This document shows positions 46,860-56,917 of a DNA stretch of 64,000 bases, one piece after another; within the stretch, counting starts at the first letter, position 1; the number at the start of each line of letters is the position of its first letter. Source of the stretch: Streptomyces albireticuli (GTDB lineage: Bacteria > Actinomycetota > Actinomycetes > Streptomycetales > Streptomycetaceae); NCBI RefSeq assembly GCF_002192455.1, contig NZ_CP021744.1:1550001-1614000 (forward strand). The letters are read 5' to 3'. The notes beneath the pieces were generated by a model that did no database searches, was not told where the DNA came from, and saw only the letters and a list, made by a program, of their open reading frames with translations. The position numbers and the translations under genes were made by a program.

Positions 46860-47549
46860 ATGGCCAAGAGCGTGCCGGTCCACTGCCCGACGTGTCGTCG
46901 GGAGCACTCCTTCACCCCGCCCACCTTCCCTTGCGCGTGCGGCGCGCCCCTCACCCTGCCCGTCCTCCCCGACGCCACACCGGAGTTACTGGCCCACCGC
47001 ACGTGGCGGGACTCCTGGGTGGCCGTCCGCTGTCCCTCCTGCGACCGTCAGGACCAGTGGCCGCGGCCGGAGTTCGGCTGCTCGTGCGGCACCGTGGTGC
47101 GGCTGCCGGTGCAGCCCGTGCGCGAGCCGTCGGCGGACGCGGGCCCGCCGGCGCCCGCGGCGCTGCGGCCCGAATTCCGGCCGGTCGCCATCCGCACCGC
47201 GGAGGACGCGGTGCTGGCCGCCGAGCGCTACCTCACCTGGCTCGGCTTCACGGGCGTCACCCGTCCGGGTGCGGCCCCCGACTCCGGTGTTGACCTGCGC
47301 GGGGTGGGCCTGGTCGCCCGGGTCGACCCGACGACCCTGCCCACGTCCCTGCGCGCCGTGGAGTGCCTCTGGCTGCACGGTCTGATCGATTCCGCGTCCG
47401 GCGTCTTCTTCTCCCTGGCGGGCTACGAGCGCGAGGGGCGCGCCCGCGCGGACGAGCTGGGCATGCCCCTCTTCGTGATGGACCTGACCGGCACACCGCA
47501 GCCGCTCAACGGCCCCGCCGACGAGCTGCTCGAACAGGGCCCGAACTGA
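46860..47549 (+). CDS. Zinc-ribbon protein with degenerate restriction-endonuclease-like domain
   Basis: The 229-residue protein starts MAKSVPVHCPTCRREHSF. Two zinc ribbons are visible at 1-95 (CPTC/CACG and CPSC/CSCG). After a Pro/Ala linker, residues 115-229 resemble an Mrr-like restriction fold: AVLAAERYLTWLGFTGVTRP then APDSGVDLRGVGLVARVDPT. In active Mrr domains the acidic residue is followed by a QxK or ExK motif. Here that place reads ARVD, so catalysis is doubtful. It could be a DNA-binding or sensing relative. It stands alone between the purine cluster and the CoA ligases. Confidence 0.65.
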   Translation: MAKSVPVHCPTCRREHSFTPPTFPCACGAPLTLPVLPDATPELLAHRTWRDSWVAVRCPSCDRQDQWPRPEFGCSCGTVVRLPVQPVREPSADAGPPAPAALRPEFRPVAIRTAEDAVLAAERYLTWLGFTGVTRPGAAPDSGVDLRGVGLVARVDPTTLPTSLRAVECLWLHGLIDSASGVFFSLAGYEREGRARADELGMPLFVMDLTGTPQPLNGPADELLEQGPN

Positions 47550-47718
47550 TCGCCGGAACCGCGAACCTCAATTCTTCCTCTGAACCGGCGCCGTTCGATG
47601 GCGAGTTGGGGGCCGGCGGGCGGAAACTCTCTGTGGGCCCGCGAAACGTACGGGGGATCGCGGGCCCTCCACGCCAGGTCTGTCCGGCGGGTCAAGGGGA
47701 AGTCCCGCCGGGCAGGTC

Positions 47719-49359
47719 CTAGGGCGTCGCGGCCGTGGCGGCCGATTCCAGGACCTCGGTGGCCTGCTCGCGCAGCTCCACCTTGCGGACCTTGCCGCTG
47801 ACCGTCATCGGGAACTCCTGGAGCACCCGCAGATGGCGCGGGACCTTGTAGTGGGCGAGCCGGCCGCGGCAGTACCGGGCGAGCTCGTCGCGGGTCAGGG
47901 TGCCGGCGGGGTCGCGGAGTATCACACAGGCCATGATCTCCTCGCCGTACTTCTCGTCGGGGACGCCGATCACCTGCACGTCGGCGATCTTGGGGTGGGT
48001 GTGCAGGAACTCCTCGATCTCCCGGGGGTAGACGTTCTCCCCGCCCCTGATGATCATGTCCTTGATGCGGCCGACGATCCGGACGTAGCCGTCCTCGTCC
48101 ATCACCGCGAGGTCGCCGGTGTGCATCCAGCGGTCCTCGTCGACGGCCTCGGCGGTGCGTTCGGGCTCCTCCCAGTAGCCGAGCATCACCGAGTAGCCGC
48201 GGGTGCACAGCTCACCCGGCTCGCCGCGGGCGACGGTGTCCCCGGTGCCCGGGTCCACGACCTTCACCTCGATGTGCGGCAGGACCCGGCCGACGGTGCC
48301 GGTGCGGCGTGCCAGGTCGTCGTCGCGGCGGGTCTGCGTGGACACCGGCGAGGTCTCCGTCATCCCGTAGCAGATGGCCACCTCGGCCATGTGCATCTCG
48401 GTGACCACCCGCTTCATCACCTCCTCCGGGCACGGCGAGCCGGCCATGATCCCGGTGCGCAGCGAGGAGAGGTCGTGGGCGGCGAAGCCGGGGAGGCCCA
48501 GCATGGCGATGAACATGGTGGGGACGCCGTAGAGCGACGTACAGCGCTCGCTCTGCACGGCGCGCAGCGTGGCGGCGGGGTCGAAGGACGGGGCCGGGAT
48601 GACGGCGCAGGCGCCGTGCGAGGTGATGGCGAGGTTGCCCATGACCATGCCGAAGCAGTGGTAGAAGGGCACCGGCAGGGCGACCCGGTCGGCCTCGGTG
48701 TAGCCGAGGAGCTCCCCCACGAAGTAGCCGTTGTTGAGGATGTTGTGGTGGGTGAGGGTGGCGCCCTTGGCGAAGCCCGTGGTGCCCGAGGTGTACTGGA
48801 TGTTGACGGGGTCGTGGCAGCCGAGCTGCGCCTCGCGCTCGGCGAGCCGCGCGGGGTCCACACCCTCGCCGAGGCGGACGAGCCCGGTCCAGGTCGGGTC
48901 GTCGATGTAGACGACGTCGCGCAGGGCGGGGCAGTCGGCACGGACCTGTTCGACCATCCGGCGGTAGTCGCTGGTCTTGTGTTCGACGGAGGCGACGAGC
49001 ACGCTCACCCCGGCCTGGCGCAGGACGTAGCCCAGCTCGTGGACGCGGTAGGCGGGGTTGATGTTGACCATCACGGCGCCGACGCGGGCGGTGGCGTACT
49101 GGACCATCACCCACTCGGGGCAGTTGACGGCCCAGATCCCGACCCGGTCGCCCTTCGCCACCCCCTTGGCGAGCAGCCCGAGCGCGACCTCCTCCACGGC
49201 CCGGCCGAACTCCGCGTAGGTCCAGCGGCGGCCGCTCACGGCGTCGACCAGCGCGTCGCGGTCGCCGAAGCGTTCGATGGTAAAGGCGAGATCGGCGCCG
49301 ATGGTGTCGTCGATCAGCGGAACGGCGGTGGTCCCCGCCGTGTACGAGGGTGTGGTCAC
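47719..49359 (-). CDS. Acyl-CoA synthetase, FadD/AMP-binding family
   Basis: The 546-residue ANL enzyme has the P-loop [20 protein letters not shown] (about 190-209), [12 protein letters not shown], the hinge region [21 protein letters not shown] and the catalytic Lys in [14 protein letters not shown] near the C-terminus. It activates a carboxylic acid, probably medium or long chain, to its CoA thioester. It is translationally coupled (ATGA) to the second synthetase gene upstream, so the pair works in one operon. Confidence 0.93.
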   Translation of the reverse strand: MTTPSYTAGTTAVPLIDDTIGADLAFTIERFGDRDALVDAVSGRRWTYAEFGRAVEEVALGLLAKGVAKGDRVGIWAVNCPEWVMVQYATARVGAVMVNINPAYRVHELGYVLRQAGVSVLVASVEHKTSDYRRMVEQVRADCPALRDVVYIDDPTWTGLVRLGEGVDPARLAEREAQLGCHDPVNIQYTSGTTGFAKGATLTHHNILNNGYFVGELLGYTEADRVALPVPFYHCFGMVMGNLAITSHGACAVIPAPSFDPAATLRAVQSERCTSLYGVPTMFIAMLGLPGFAAHDLSSLRTGIMAGSPCPEEVMKRVVTEMHMAEVAICYGMTETSPVSTQTRRDDDLARRTGTVGRVLPHIEVKVVDPGTGDTVARGEPGELCTRGYSVMLGYWEEPERTAEAVDEDRWMHTGDLAVMDEDGYVRIVGRIKDMIIRGGENVYPREIEEFLHTHPKIADVQVIGVPDEKYGEEIMACVILRDPAGTLTRDELARYCRGRLAHYKVPRHLRVLQEFPMTVSGKVRKVELREQATEVLESAATAATP

Positions 49360-51206
49360 CGGTGGTCTTCCTCTCGGTACTCGTGCCCGCCGCCCCGCGC
49401 GGTGCGGTCGCGCAGCTCGACACGGCGGATCTTGCCGGACACGGTCTTCGGCAGCTCGGCGAACTCCAGGCGGCGCACCCGCTTGTAGGGGGCGAGGGTG
49501 GCGCGGGAGTGCGCGAAGAGCGCCTTCGCGGTGGCGGGGCCGGGCTCCCAGCCCTCGGCGAGGACGACGTACGCCTTGGGGACGGCGAGCCGCAGCGGGT
49601 CGGGGGCGGGGACGACGGCCGCCTCGGCGACGGCCTCGTGTTCGAGCAGGGCGCTCTCCAGCTCGAACGGCGAGATCTTGTAGTCGCTGGCCTTGAAGAC
49701 GTCATCGGCGCGGCCGATGTAGGTGATGTAGCCGTCGGCGTCGCGCGCGCCGATGTCGCCGGTGCGGTAGTAGCCGCCCGCCATGGCCTCGGCGGTGCGC
49801 TCGGGGTCGCCCTCGTAGCCCGTCATCAGGCCGACGGGCAGCCGGTCGCCGTCCGTGAGGTCGAGGGCGATCTCGCCCTCGTCGGCGGGCTCGCCGGTGA
49901 CGGGGTCGAGGAGGGCGACGGTGAAGCCGGGGCTGGGCCGGCCCATGGAACCGGTCTTGAGGAGCTGTCCGGGCGAGTTGGCGATCTGTACGGAGGTCTC
50001 GGTCTGGCCGAACCCGTCGCGGATGCCGACTCCCCAGACACGCCGGACGGTCTCGATGACCTCGGGGTTGAGGGGCTCCCCCGCGGCGACGACCTCGCGC
50101 GGCGGGGTGCGCAGCGCGCCCAGGTCCGCCTGGATGAGCATCCGCCACACGGTGGGCGGGGCACAGAAGCTCGTGACACCGCAGCGGTCCATCTCGCTCA
50201 TCAGGCGGGCGGCGTCGAAGCGGGTGTAGTTGTGCACGAAGACGGTGGCCTCGGCGTTCCACGGGGCGAAGAGGTTGGACCAGGCGTGCTTGGCCCAGCC
50301 GGGCGAGGAGATGTTGAGGTGGACGTCGCCGGGGCGCAGTCCGATCCAGTACATGGTCGTCAGGTGCCCTACGGGGTAGGACACATGGGTGTGCTGGACG
50401 AGCTTGGGGCGTGCGGTGGTACCGGAGGTGAAGTAGAGCAGGAGAGGGTCGTCGGCGAAGGTGGGGCCGTCGGGGACGAAGAGGTCGCCGGGGCGGGTGG
50501 TGGTGCCGCGGACCACGTGCTCTTCGTGGGCTCCGCCGCCTTCGTGCGCTGCGGGTGCCCCGGAGGTCTCGGAAGTCTCGGGTGTCCCGGGCGTCTCGGA
50601 CATGTCGCCGGGCTCGTAGGTCTCGTAGGTCTCGTGGTCCTCGTAGGCCAGCCACGGCGCCGGGGCGCCGCCGCCCACCGCGATCCGGGTGTAGTCGCCG
50701 GGCACGTCCGCGAACTTCTCCGTGTCCCCGGTCCTGACGATCACATGGGCGGCGCGGCCGCGCTCGACCCGGTCGGCCAGGTCGGCGGTGCCGAGCAGCG
50801 GGGTGGCGGGGATGACGACGGCCCGCAGCTTCATCGCGGCGAGGGCCGTCTCCCACAGCTCGGTCTGGTTGCCGAGCATGACGAGGATCCGGTCACCGGC
50901 CCGTACGCCGCGCGCGCGCAGCCAGTTGGCGAGCCGGGCCGAGCTCCGGCGCAGGTCGTCGAAGGAGCGCCGGGACTCGCGGCCGTCCTCCTCCACGATC
51001 CACAGCGCCGTGCGGTCGTTGCCCTCGGCCAGGGTGTCGAACCAGTCGAGCGCCCAGTTGAACTGCCGGGGGCGGGGCCAGACGAAGCCCTCGTACGCCG
51101 TCCGGTAGTCGTCCCGGTGGGCCAGCAGGAAGTCCCGGGCCGCCCGGAACTCGTCCGTCGCCGATCCGCTCGTCCCGTCCGCGTCTGTCAGGCTCATAGA
51201 CGTCAC
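49356..51206 (-). CDS. AMP-dependent acyl-CoA synthetase, medium-chain (MACS) type, with acidic insertion
   Basis: The 616-residue enzyme starts at GTG ([16 protein letters not shown]) behind GGAGG. It has the P-loop [20 protein letters not shown] (about 256-275), [34 protein letters not shown] and catalytic Lys in [14 protein letters not shown]. Between residues about 188 and 236, just before the P-loop, it carries a repetitive Glu/Thr/Gly/His-rich stretch ([20 protein letters not shown] and onward) that is not part of the normal fold. It activates a short or medium-chain acid, perhaps a benzoate-like or branched acid. It is divergent from a GAF-LuxR regulator. Confidence 0.92.
   Translation of the reverse strand: MTSMSLTDADGTSGSATDEFRAARDFLLAHRDDYRTAYEGFVWPRPRQFNWALDWFDTLAEGNDRTALWIVEEDGRESRRSFDDLRRSSARLANWLRARGVRAGDRILVMLGNQTELWETALAAMKLRAVVIPATPLLGTADLADRVERGRAAHVIVRTGDTEKFADVPGDYTRIAVGGGAPAPWLAYEDHETYETYEPGDMSETPGTPETSETSGAPAAHEGGGAHEEHVVRGTTTRPGDLFVPDGPTFADDPLLLYFTSGTTARPKLVQHTHVSYPVGHLTTMYWIGLRPGDVHLNISSPGWAKHAWSNLFAPWNAEATVFVHNYTRFDAARLMSEMDRCGVTSFCAPPTVWRMLIQADLGALRTPPREVVAAGEPLNPEVIETVRRVWGVGIRDGFGQTETSVQIANSPGQLLKTGSMGRPSPGFTVALLDPVTGEPADEGEIALDLTDGDRLPVGLMTGYEGDPERTAEAMAGGYYRTGDIGARDADGYITYIGRADDVFKASDYKISPFELESALLEHEAVAEAAVVPAPDPLRLAVPKAYVVLAEGWEPGPATAKALFAHSRATLAPYKRVRRLEFAELPKTVSGKIRRVELRDRTARGGGHEYREEDHR
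50499..50645 (-). repeat. Low-complexity repeat encoding the acidic insertion in the MACS-type ligase
   Basis: Short imperfect tandem units such as GTCTCGTAG, GTCTCGGAA and GTCTCGGAC (plus strand) encode Glu-Thr-Tyr and Glu-Thr-Ser/Pro runs within the ligase. Confidence 0.65.
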
Positions 51207-51351
51207 ATGTCCTCCAGATTGCAGGGCGCGCCGCCGGCCCGCTGGTTAGCATCGTGCGACGGTGATCTGAGTCTCACCACCCCCGGACGGGGGTGGCCGC
51301 ATTTCATTGGATACGGAGATTCCGACTCCGGTCCGGACCGGGGAGGCAGCG

Positions 51352-52197
51352 ATGGGGGATGCGGACGGGACCGCGGAGGTGCGGGCGGCTCTGTTGCGGA
51401 TGCGCAGGGGCGCGGGGCTGCCGGTCGCCTTCGGCGGACTGCTGACGGCCTCCCGGCAGCTGCGGATATCGGACCTGTCCGGGACCGCGACGCCCGCGCT
51501 GCGCGGCCTGGCCATCCGCACCGGCAGCGGGCTGGGCGGCAAGGTCGCGGCCCTGGGCCGGCCGCTGTCCGTCACGGACTACCACTCCTCGCACGTCATC
51601 ACGCACGAGTACGACGCGGCGGTGGCCACGGAGGGGCTGCGCTCGGTGATGGCGGTGCCCGTCGTCGTACGGGGCCGGGTGCGCGGGGTCCTCTACGGCG
51701 CGCTGCGGCGGCCCCTCCCCCTCGGTGACCGCGCGCTGACCACGGCGGTCGACGCGGCGCGCGAGCTGGAGCAGGGGCTGGCCGTGCAGGACGAGGTCCT
51801 GCGGCTGCTGTCGGTCGCCCACCAGCCGACGACGGCGGACCCGGCGATGTGGGAGGAGGTCCGCGAGGCCCACGGCGAACTCCGCGCCCTCGCCCACCGC
51901 GTCGCCGACCCGGTGCTCCGCCAGGACCTCCTCGCGGCGTGCCGGCGCCTGGCCCTGGCCTCCTCCGGCGGCGTGCGGGCGGCCGGCGCGGACGGCCGGC
52001 GCGCCGATCTGTCGCCGCGCGAGATCGATGTGCTGGCGTGCGTGGCGTCGGGGGCGACGAACGCGGGGGCCGCGGAGCGGCTGGGGCTCCGGCCGGAGAC
52101 GGTCAAGAGCTATCTGCGCTCCGGCATGCGGAAGCTGGGGGTGCACACCCGGCTGGAGGCGGTGGTGGCGGCGCGGAAGGCGGGAGTGCTGCCGTAG
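51352..52197 (+). CDS. GAF domain - LuxR-type HTH regulator
   Basis: With the ATG chosen (MGDADGTAEVRAALLRMRRG, preceded by GGAGGCAGCG) it has 281 residues. The N-terminal half is a GAF sensor fold (GLPVAFGGLLTASRQLRISD, LAIRTGSGLGGKVAALGRPL, SVMAVPVVVRGRVRGVLYGA). The C-terminus is a LuxR HTH (LSPREIDVLACVASGATNAG, LRPETVKSYLRSGMRKLGVH). It is divergent from the two acyl-CoA synthetases. In Streptomyces this architecture and arrangement usually goes with control of the adjacent fatty- or aromatic-acid activating genes. Confidence 0.88.
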   Translation: MGDADGTAEVRAALLRMRRGAGLPVAFGGLLTASRQLRISDLSGTATPALRGLAIRTGSGLGGKVAALGRPLSVTDYHSSHVITHEYDAAVATEGLRSVMAVPVVVRGRVRGVLYGALRRPLPLGDRALTTAVDAARELEQGLAVQDEVLRLLSVAHQPTTADPAMWEEVREAHGELRALAHRVADPVLRQDLLAACRRLALASSGGVRAAGADGRRADLSPREIDVLACVASGATNAGAAERLGLRPETVKSYLRSGMRKLGVHTRLEAVVAARKAGVLP

Positions 52198-52635
52198 CGG
52201 GGGACGCGGCCGGGGCGGCCGTAGGCGCCGCGGGGCGACTGCCGTAGGGCGCGCCTCCGCCCGCCCGTACTCCGGACGCCCCTGGGGCCGGTGTCAAAGA
52301 AGTGTCAAAGGAGTGGCACTCAGGGTCAACAGGCTGTCAATGAGGCGCTTCGCCGGGCGTGGGGCGGGCATAGCGTGAGCGGGCCGCGCGACGTGGCGGG
52401 CGGCTCGTCCCACCGCGTCCGCGGCAGGCCGCACGTCCCTCGCTCGCGGGCTCCACGGCCCGTCTTCCCGGACGCACGGAGCACCACTCGCCCGGCACGT
52501 ATCGACACCTCTCGACACCGCCTGACACTCACCGCCTGATACTCACCGCCTGATACTCACTTCCTGACACTCCCTCGGCACCTCTCGACAACTCTCGATC
52601 GATCTCGACACTTCTTCACTTCTTCGAGGACCGTC
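52198..52635. promoter_or_regulatory. Noncoding leader region with short repeats
   Basis: About 440 bp with no convincing gene. It contains repeated GTGTCAAAG near 52290 and then many CTCGACA- and CTGA(T/C)ACTCAC-type units close to the start of the SAV_915-like gene. It should hold that gene's promoter and 5' leader. Confidence 0.5.
52521..52576 (+). repeat. Four tandem 14-bp repeats before the SAV_915-like gene
   Basis: Units CCTGACACTCACCG, CCTGATACTCACCG, CCTGATACTCACTT and CCTGACACTCCCTC lie end to end, 60 bp before the start codon. Weaker CTCGACAC copies flank them. Confidence 0.75.
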
Positions 52636-53034
52636 ATGCACCTGAGCCGTAACCCCGCCGAAGCCGCCGCCATAGCCGCCGTCGACAGCCCGCAGGCCGA
52701 CGAGGGGGAACCCTCCGAACCAGCCCATCCCGCCGGGCGGGCCCCCGAGCGCGCGCTGTACGTCCCCGTCCGGCCCTGCCCCAGCGGTTTCGCCCTGCGG
52801 GTCTTCCGGTCGCCCCTCGGCGACCGCACCGCCGTCGCCTTCACCACCGAGCGACGGCTTTCCGACGTCCTGGGCCCCGGCCAGCCGTCCGTACGTCTCG
52901 CCCTGCCGGCCGTACGCGCCCTCGCGGAGCCCCTCGGCGTCGTGCTCGTCTCCGTCGATCCCCAGCTCACGGCACCCGCGGTGCGGCCCGGTGTGCCGGA
53001 GGGCAGCACGCCGCTGCCGCCCCTTCCCGGCTGA
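52636..53034 (+). CDS. SAV_915-like hypothetical protein
   Basis: The 132-residue protein begins MHLSRNPAEAAAIAAVDSPQ and has a disordered acidic N-terminus, then a compact domain: ALYVPVRPCPSGFALRVFRS, TAVAFTTERRLSDVLGPGQP and VRALAEPLGVVLVSVDPQL. I associate this with the SAV_915 family. It is 51 bp upstream of a lysA-type decarboxylase and probably co-transcribed. Function unknown. Confidence 0.7.
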   Translation: MHLSRNPAEAAAIAAVDSPQADEGEPSEPAHPAGRAPERALYVPVRPCPSGFALRVFRSPLGDRTAVAFTTERRLSDVLGPGQPSVRLALPAVRALAEPLGVVLVSVDPQLTAPAVRPGVPEGSTPLPPLPG

Positions 53035-53085
53035 GCCGGGCGGACCCGACCGGCCACGCCGCCCTCTCACCCGCTGGAGACACCG

Positions 53086-54432
53086 ATGTCCGTACCCCTC
53101 GCCCCCCGTTCCCGCGCCCTCCCCGAGCAGCCCGCGCCCGCCGCCGCGGTCTGGCCCGCTTCCACCCGGGTGCTGCCCGGCGGTGACCTCGCCGTCGGCG
53201 GCGTACCGCTCGCCGAGCTCGCCGACCGCTTCGGCACCCCCTCCTACGTCATCGACGAGGACGAGGTGCGGGCCAGGGCGCGCGCCTGGCGCGCCGCGCT
53301 CCCGGCCGCCGACGTCGCCTACGCCGGCAAGGCGTTCCTCTCCCGGGCGATGATCCGCTGGATCGAGGAGGAGGGCCTCCACCTGGACGTCTGCTCGGCC
53401 GGGGAGCTGGAGCTCGCCGCGCTCACCGGGTTCCCGGCGGAGCGGATCGTCCTGCACGGCAATGCCAAGAGCCCGGACGACCTGCGGACCGCGCTGCGCC
53501 TGGGCGTGGGCCGCGTCGTCGTCGACAGCGCCGGCGAGGTGGCCCGGCTCGCCGCGCTGGTGCCGCCGGGTGCCCGCCAGCGGGTGCTGGTGCGGGTCGT
53601 GCCGGACGTGGCGGCCGGCGCGCACGCGGCCGTCCGTACGGGGGTGGCGGGCCAGAAGTTCGGGCTGCCGCTCGCGGGCGGCGAGGCCGAGGACGCGGTG
53701 GCGCGGATCCTCGGCCAGCACCGGCTCGAACTCACGGGCCTGCACTGCCACCTCGGTTCGCAGATCACCGGCCTGGAACCGTACGTCACGGCGGTGCGGC
53801 GGCTCGTCCCGTTCCTCGCCCGGCTGCGCGAGGTGCACGGCGTGACCTTCCCCGAGCTCGACCTCGGCGGCGGCTTCGCGATCGCCTACCGCGAGGGCGA
53901 GCCGACGGTCGACCCCCGGGCGTACGCGGAGCGGGTGTGCGGCGAACTCGTCCTGCAATGCGCCCGGTTCGATCTGCCCGTGCCCCGGCTGACCGTGGAG
54001 CCGGGGCGCTGGATCGCGGGCCCGGCGGGCGTGGCGCTCTACCGGGTCCTGGCGGTCAAGCACACGGGCGAGCGCACGTTCGTCGCGGTGGACGGCGGGA
54101 TGAGCGACAACCCGCGCCCGGCGCTGTACGGCGTCCGCTACACGGTCCGGCTCGTGGGCCGGGCGTCCGGGGAGGCACCGCGTGCCATGACGGTGGTCGG
54201 CCGGCACTGCGAGGCGGGCGACGTGCTCGCCGAGGACGTGCCGCTGCCCGGGGACGTCCGGCCGGGCGACGTGCTGGCCGTGCCGGCCTCCGGCGCGTAC
54301 CACCTGTCGATGGCGTCCGCGTACAACCTCGTCGGCAGGCCGCCGGTCGCGGCCGTGTCGGGGGGCCGGGCCAGGCTGCTCGTACGCCGGGAGACGCTGG
54401 AGGACCTGAGGAGCAGGGACCTGGGGGACTGA
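53086..54432 (+). CDS. lysA: Diaminopimelate decarboxylase-like PLP enzyme
   Basis: The 448-residue group-IV decarboxylase has the PLP Lys in VAYAGKAFLSRA (about 83), HCHLGSQITG, FPELDLGGGFAIAY, the pyrophosphate region RLTVEPGRWIAGPAG, and the dimer-interface CxxxD-like GRHCEAGDVLAEDVPLP. It forms a TIM barrel plus C-terminal beta domain. Decarboxylation of meso-diaminopimelate to lysine is most likely. A paralogue serving another amino acid is possible, because no other lysine genes are adjacent. Confidence 0.88.
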   Translation: MSVPLAPRSRALPEQPAPAAAVWPASTRVLPGGDLAVGGVPLAELADRFGTPSYVIDEDEVRARARAWRAALPAADVAYAGKAFLSRAMIRWIEEEGLHLDVCSAGELELAALTGFPAERIVLHGNAKSPDDLRTALRLGVGRVVVDSAGEVARLAALVPPGARQRVLVRVVPDVAAGAHAAVRTGVAGQKFGLPLAGGEAEDAVARILGQHRLELTGLHCHLGSQITGLEPYVTAVRRLVPFLARLREVHGVTFPELDLGGGFAIAYREGEPTVDPRAYAERVCGELVLQCARFDLPVPRLTVEPGRWIAGPAGVALYRVLAVKHTGERTFVAVDGGMSDNPRPALYGVRYTVRLVGRASGEAPRAMTVVGRHCEAGDVLAEDVPLPGDVRPGDVLAVPASGAYHLSMASAYNLVGRPPVAAVSGGRARLLVRRETLEDLRSRDLGD

Positions 54433-54456
54433 CGCGGGCGGGGGGGGGCGGCCGGG

Positions 54457-54520
54457 GTCCACGGTACGTACGCCGAGGCCCACGATAGGTACGGCCGAGG
54501 CCCACGGTACGTACGGCCGA
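54457..54520. repeat. Three imperfect 22-bp tandem repeats
   Basis: Units of the type GCCCACGGTACGTACGGCCG are repeated between the lysA stop and the end of the convergent AlkZ-like gene. Partial palindromes (GTACGTAC) lie inside each unit. Confidence 0.7.
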
Positions 54521-54523
54521 GAT

Positions 54524-55636
54524 CTACGGCACCTCCCCGAACCGCACCTCGTGCCGCGCGCCGGGGGCCGTCATCGCCAGCACTCCGGCCGCTTCCCGCT
54601 CCAGGTCGTCCCGGTCCGCCCGGGTGAGGGGCGCGAACGGATCCAGGGTGAGGGTGGCGGCGTCCCGCGCCTTCTCCACGCGCCACACGCCGCCGATGAA
54701 GCCGTCGACGAGGAACGCGCAGCGGGCCCGGTTCACCCGCCAGACGCGGGAGCGGTGGGCGGGGTCCATGATGCGGGCCCGGTCGGCGTGCGAGAGGGCG
54801 ATGTTGTCGAACTCGGGGAGCAGGCGGACCGGGGCCGGGGTCCCGGGGTCGGGCAGCGGTCCGTCGGGGAGGTCGAAGAGCTCGGTCCCGTGCGGGTCGC
54901 GGAAGGTGCGCAGGCCGGGCCGCAGCTGTTCGAAGGTGGCGCGCAGGCGGGTGAGGCCGGACCAGGTCTGGGCGTCCTTGACGGAGGCGGGACCGAAGGC
55001 GGCGAGGTAACGCAGGACGAGCCCGCCGAGGTCCTCCGCTTCCGTGGTGCCGGCCTCGCCGGTCCAGGCCCCGAGGGTCGTCCAGGCGGCGGCCCCGCCG
55101 CGTCCCCACAGGGCCCGCGGGGTGACCTGGACGAGCGGCAGCAGAGCCCGCGCGGCGGCGGCCAGGGCGGCGGGATCGTGGCCGGGCCACCGGCCGGCCA
55201 GCAGCGGGCCGAGCTCCTGGAGGGTGCGCGGGCGCTCGGCGAGGAGGCCCTCGGCGAAGGCGGCCACGTGCCGCGGGTCCAGATCCGTGAGCCGCTTGCC
55301 GTGCGAGCCCTGGAAGGCCCGCTCGTGAACGGGCCGGAGGAGCGGGTACAGGGCGTGCGCGTCCGGGGCGCCGACCAGGTGGATGGTGCCGCGCATCAGG
55401 GGCACGCGCACGGCGGCGCGCGAGGCCAGCAGGCCGGAGAGCTCCTCGGGGTCGAAGCCGTCGAGGCGGGCGGCGAGCGCGTGGTACGGGTCCATGGGTG
55501 ACTGGGCCTGGAGTCCGGCCAGGTGGCCGACGGCGTCGAGCGCGGGCAGCGCGGCGCGGCGGAGCAGGAGCTGCCGCTCCAGCAGGGCACGGTTGAGAGC
55601 GCGTACGGTCAGGGTGGGAGACGCGTCGGTCGTCAT
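54524..55636 (-). CDS. AlkZ/winged-helix DNA glycosylase-like protein (HTH_42)
   Basis: The 370-residue protein has RALLERQLLLRRAALPALDA, the LAGLQAQSPMDPYHALAARL segment with the catalytic QxQ motif of the AlkZ/YcaQ family (about 40-52), VRVPLMRGTIHLV, LLPEFDNIALSHADR and VDGFIGGVWRV. Such proteins excise interstrand crosslinks or alkylated bases. Some homologues give self-resistance in natural-product clusters. Here it stands alone, so housekeeping repair is the simpler reading. Confidence 0.85.
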   Translation of the reverse strand: MTTDASPTLTVRALNRALLERQLLLRRAALPALDAVGHLAGLQAQSPMDPYHALAARLDGFDPEELSGLLASRAAVRVPLMRGTIHLVGAPDAHALYPLLRPVHERAFQGSHGKRLTDLDPRHVAAFAEGLLAERPRTLQELGPLLAGRWPGHDPAALAAAARALLPLVQVTPRALWGRGGAAAWTTLGAWTGEAGTTEAEDLGGLVLRYLAAFGPASVKDAQTWSGLTRLRATFEQLRPGLRTFRDPHGTELFDLPDGPLPDPGTPAPVRLLPEFDNIALSHADRARIMDPAHRSRVWRVNRARCAFLVDGFIGGVWRVEKARDAATLTLDPFAPLTRADRDDLEREAAGVLAMTAPGARHEVRFGEVP

Positions 55637-55765
55637 GCGCTCACATTAGAAGCGAAGTCGATCATGCCCGGTCATCTCCTGTCCGCGCCTGGGTCCACTG
55701 TCCGTAATTTGGTCCGTATATCCTGTTCTGCGGTCCAGTGATGAGCGAGAGGGAAGAGTGCCCCC

Positions 55766-56917
55766 ATGTCGGAGAACCCGCCTCGCCGTCAGCGGCCGAC
55801 GCCGAAGAAGCACTCCTGGCTCCGGACGTCGCCCGCCCGCACGGGCGAGGCCGACACCCCGCCCGCTCCGGTACCGGCCGGCCCGACGAACGGCGCGGGC
55901 AGCATCGTCCACGCGGCCGTCTACCGCGACGGCCACCGGATCAGCACCCCGGCTTCGCTGGCCGACACCTACCGGCAGCTGCGCGAGCAGCCGGACGGCA
56001 TGGCGTGGATCGGGCTGCACCGGCCGACGGAGAACGAACTGGTCTCGCTGGCCGAGGAGTTCGACCTCCACCAGCTGGCCGTCGAGGACGCCCTGGAGGC
56101 CCACCAGCGCCCCAAGCTGGAGCGCTACGGCGACACCCTCTTCGTCGTACTGCGCGCCGCGCGCTATCTCGACGCCTCCGAGGAGGTCGACTTCGGCGAG
56201 CTCCACATCTTCGTCGGCCACGACTTCGTGATCACGGTCCGGCACGGCGCGGCCCCCGACCTCTCCGCCGTCCGCCGCCGCATGGAGAGCACCCCCGAGC
56301 TGCTGGCCCTGGGCCCCGAGGCGGTCCTCTACGCCATCCTCGACGCGGTCGTCGACGGCTACGCCCCGGTCGTGTGGGGCGTCCAGAACGACATCGACGA
56401 GATCGAGACCGAGGTCTTCGGCGGCGACCCCGAGGTCTCCCGCCGCATCTACGAACTGGCCCGCGAAATGGTCGAGTTCCAGCGCGCCACCCGCCCCCTG
56501 GTCGGCATGCTGCACGGCCTGATGGCCGGCTTCACCAAATACGGCACCGACGACGAACTCCAGCGCTACCTCCGCGACGTCGCCGACCACGTCACCCACA
56601 CCAGCGAACGCGTAGACGGCTTCCGCTCGGCCCTCGCCGACATCCTCGCCGTCAACGCCACCCTGGTCACCCAGCAGCAGAACGCGGAGATGCGCGCCCT
56701 GGCCGAAGCGGGCTTCGAGCAGAACGAGGAGATCAAGAAGATCTCGTCGTGGGCGGCCATTCTGTTCGCCCCCACGCTGGTGGGGACGATCTACGGGATG
56801 AACTTCGACAATATGCCGGAGCTGCACTGGGTGGGCGGGTATCCGTTCGCGATTGTGCTGATGGCGATCGTCTGCACGAGCCTGTACGTCGTCTTCAAGA
56901 AGCGCGACTGGCTGTAG
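55766..56917 (+). CDS. corA: CorA-type magnesium/cobalt channel
   Basis: The 383-residue protein has a cytosolic domain (EFDLHQLAVEDALEAHQRPK, FVGHDFVITVRHG), a long helix, and two C-terminal membrane helices. The pore signature IYGMNFDNMPELH (GMN) lies between them, and the end FKKRDWL is positively charged. It mediates Mg2+ influx. The N-terminal 45 residues are Pro-rich and disordered. Confidence 0.94.
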   Translation: MSENPPRRQRPTPKKHSWLRTSPARTGEADTPPAPVPAGPTNGAGSIVHAAVYRDGHRISTPASLADTYRQLREQPDGMAWIGLHRPTENELVSLAEEFDLHQLAVEDALEAHQRPKLERYGDTLFVVLRAARYLDASEEVDFGELHIFVGHDFVITVRHGAAPDLSAVRRRMESTPELLALGPEAVLYAILDAVVDGYAPVVWGVQNDIDEIETEVFGGDPEVSRRIYELAREMVEFQRATRPLVGMLHGLMAGFTKYGTDDELQRYLRDVADHVTHTSERVDGFRSALADILAVNATLVTQQQNAEMRALAEAGFEQNEEIKKISSWAAILFAPTLVGTIYGMNFDNMPELHWVGGYPFAIVLMAIVCTSLYVVFKKRDWL

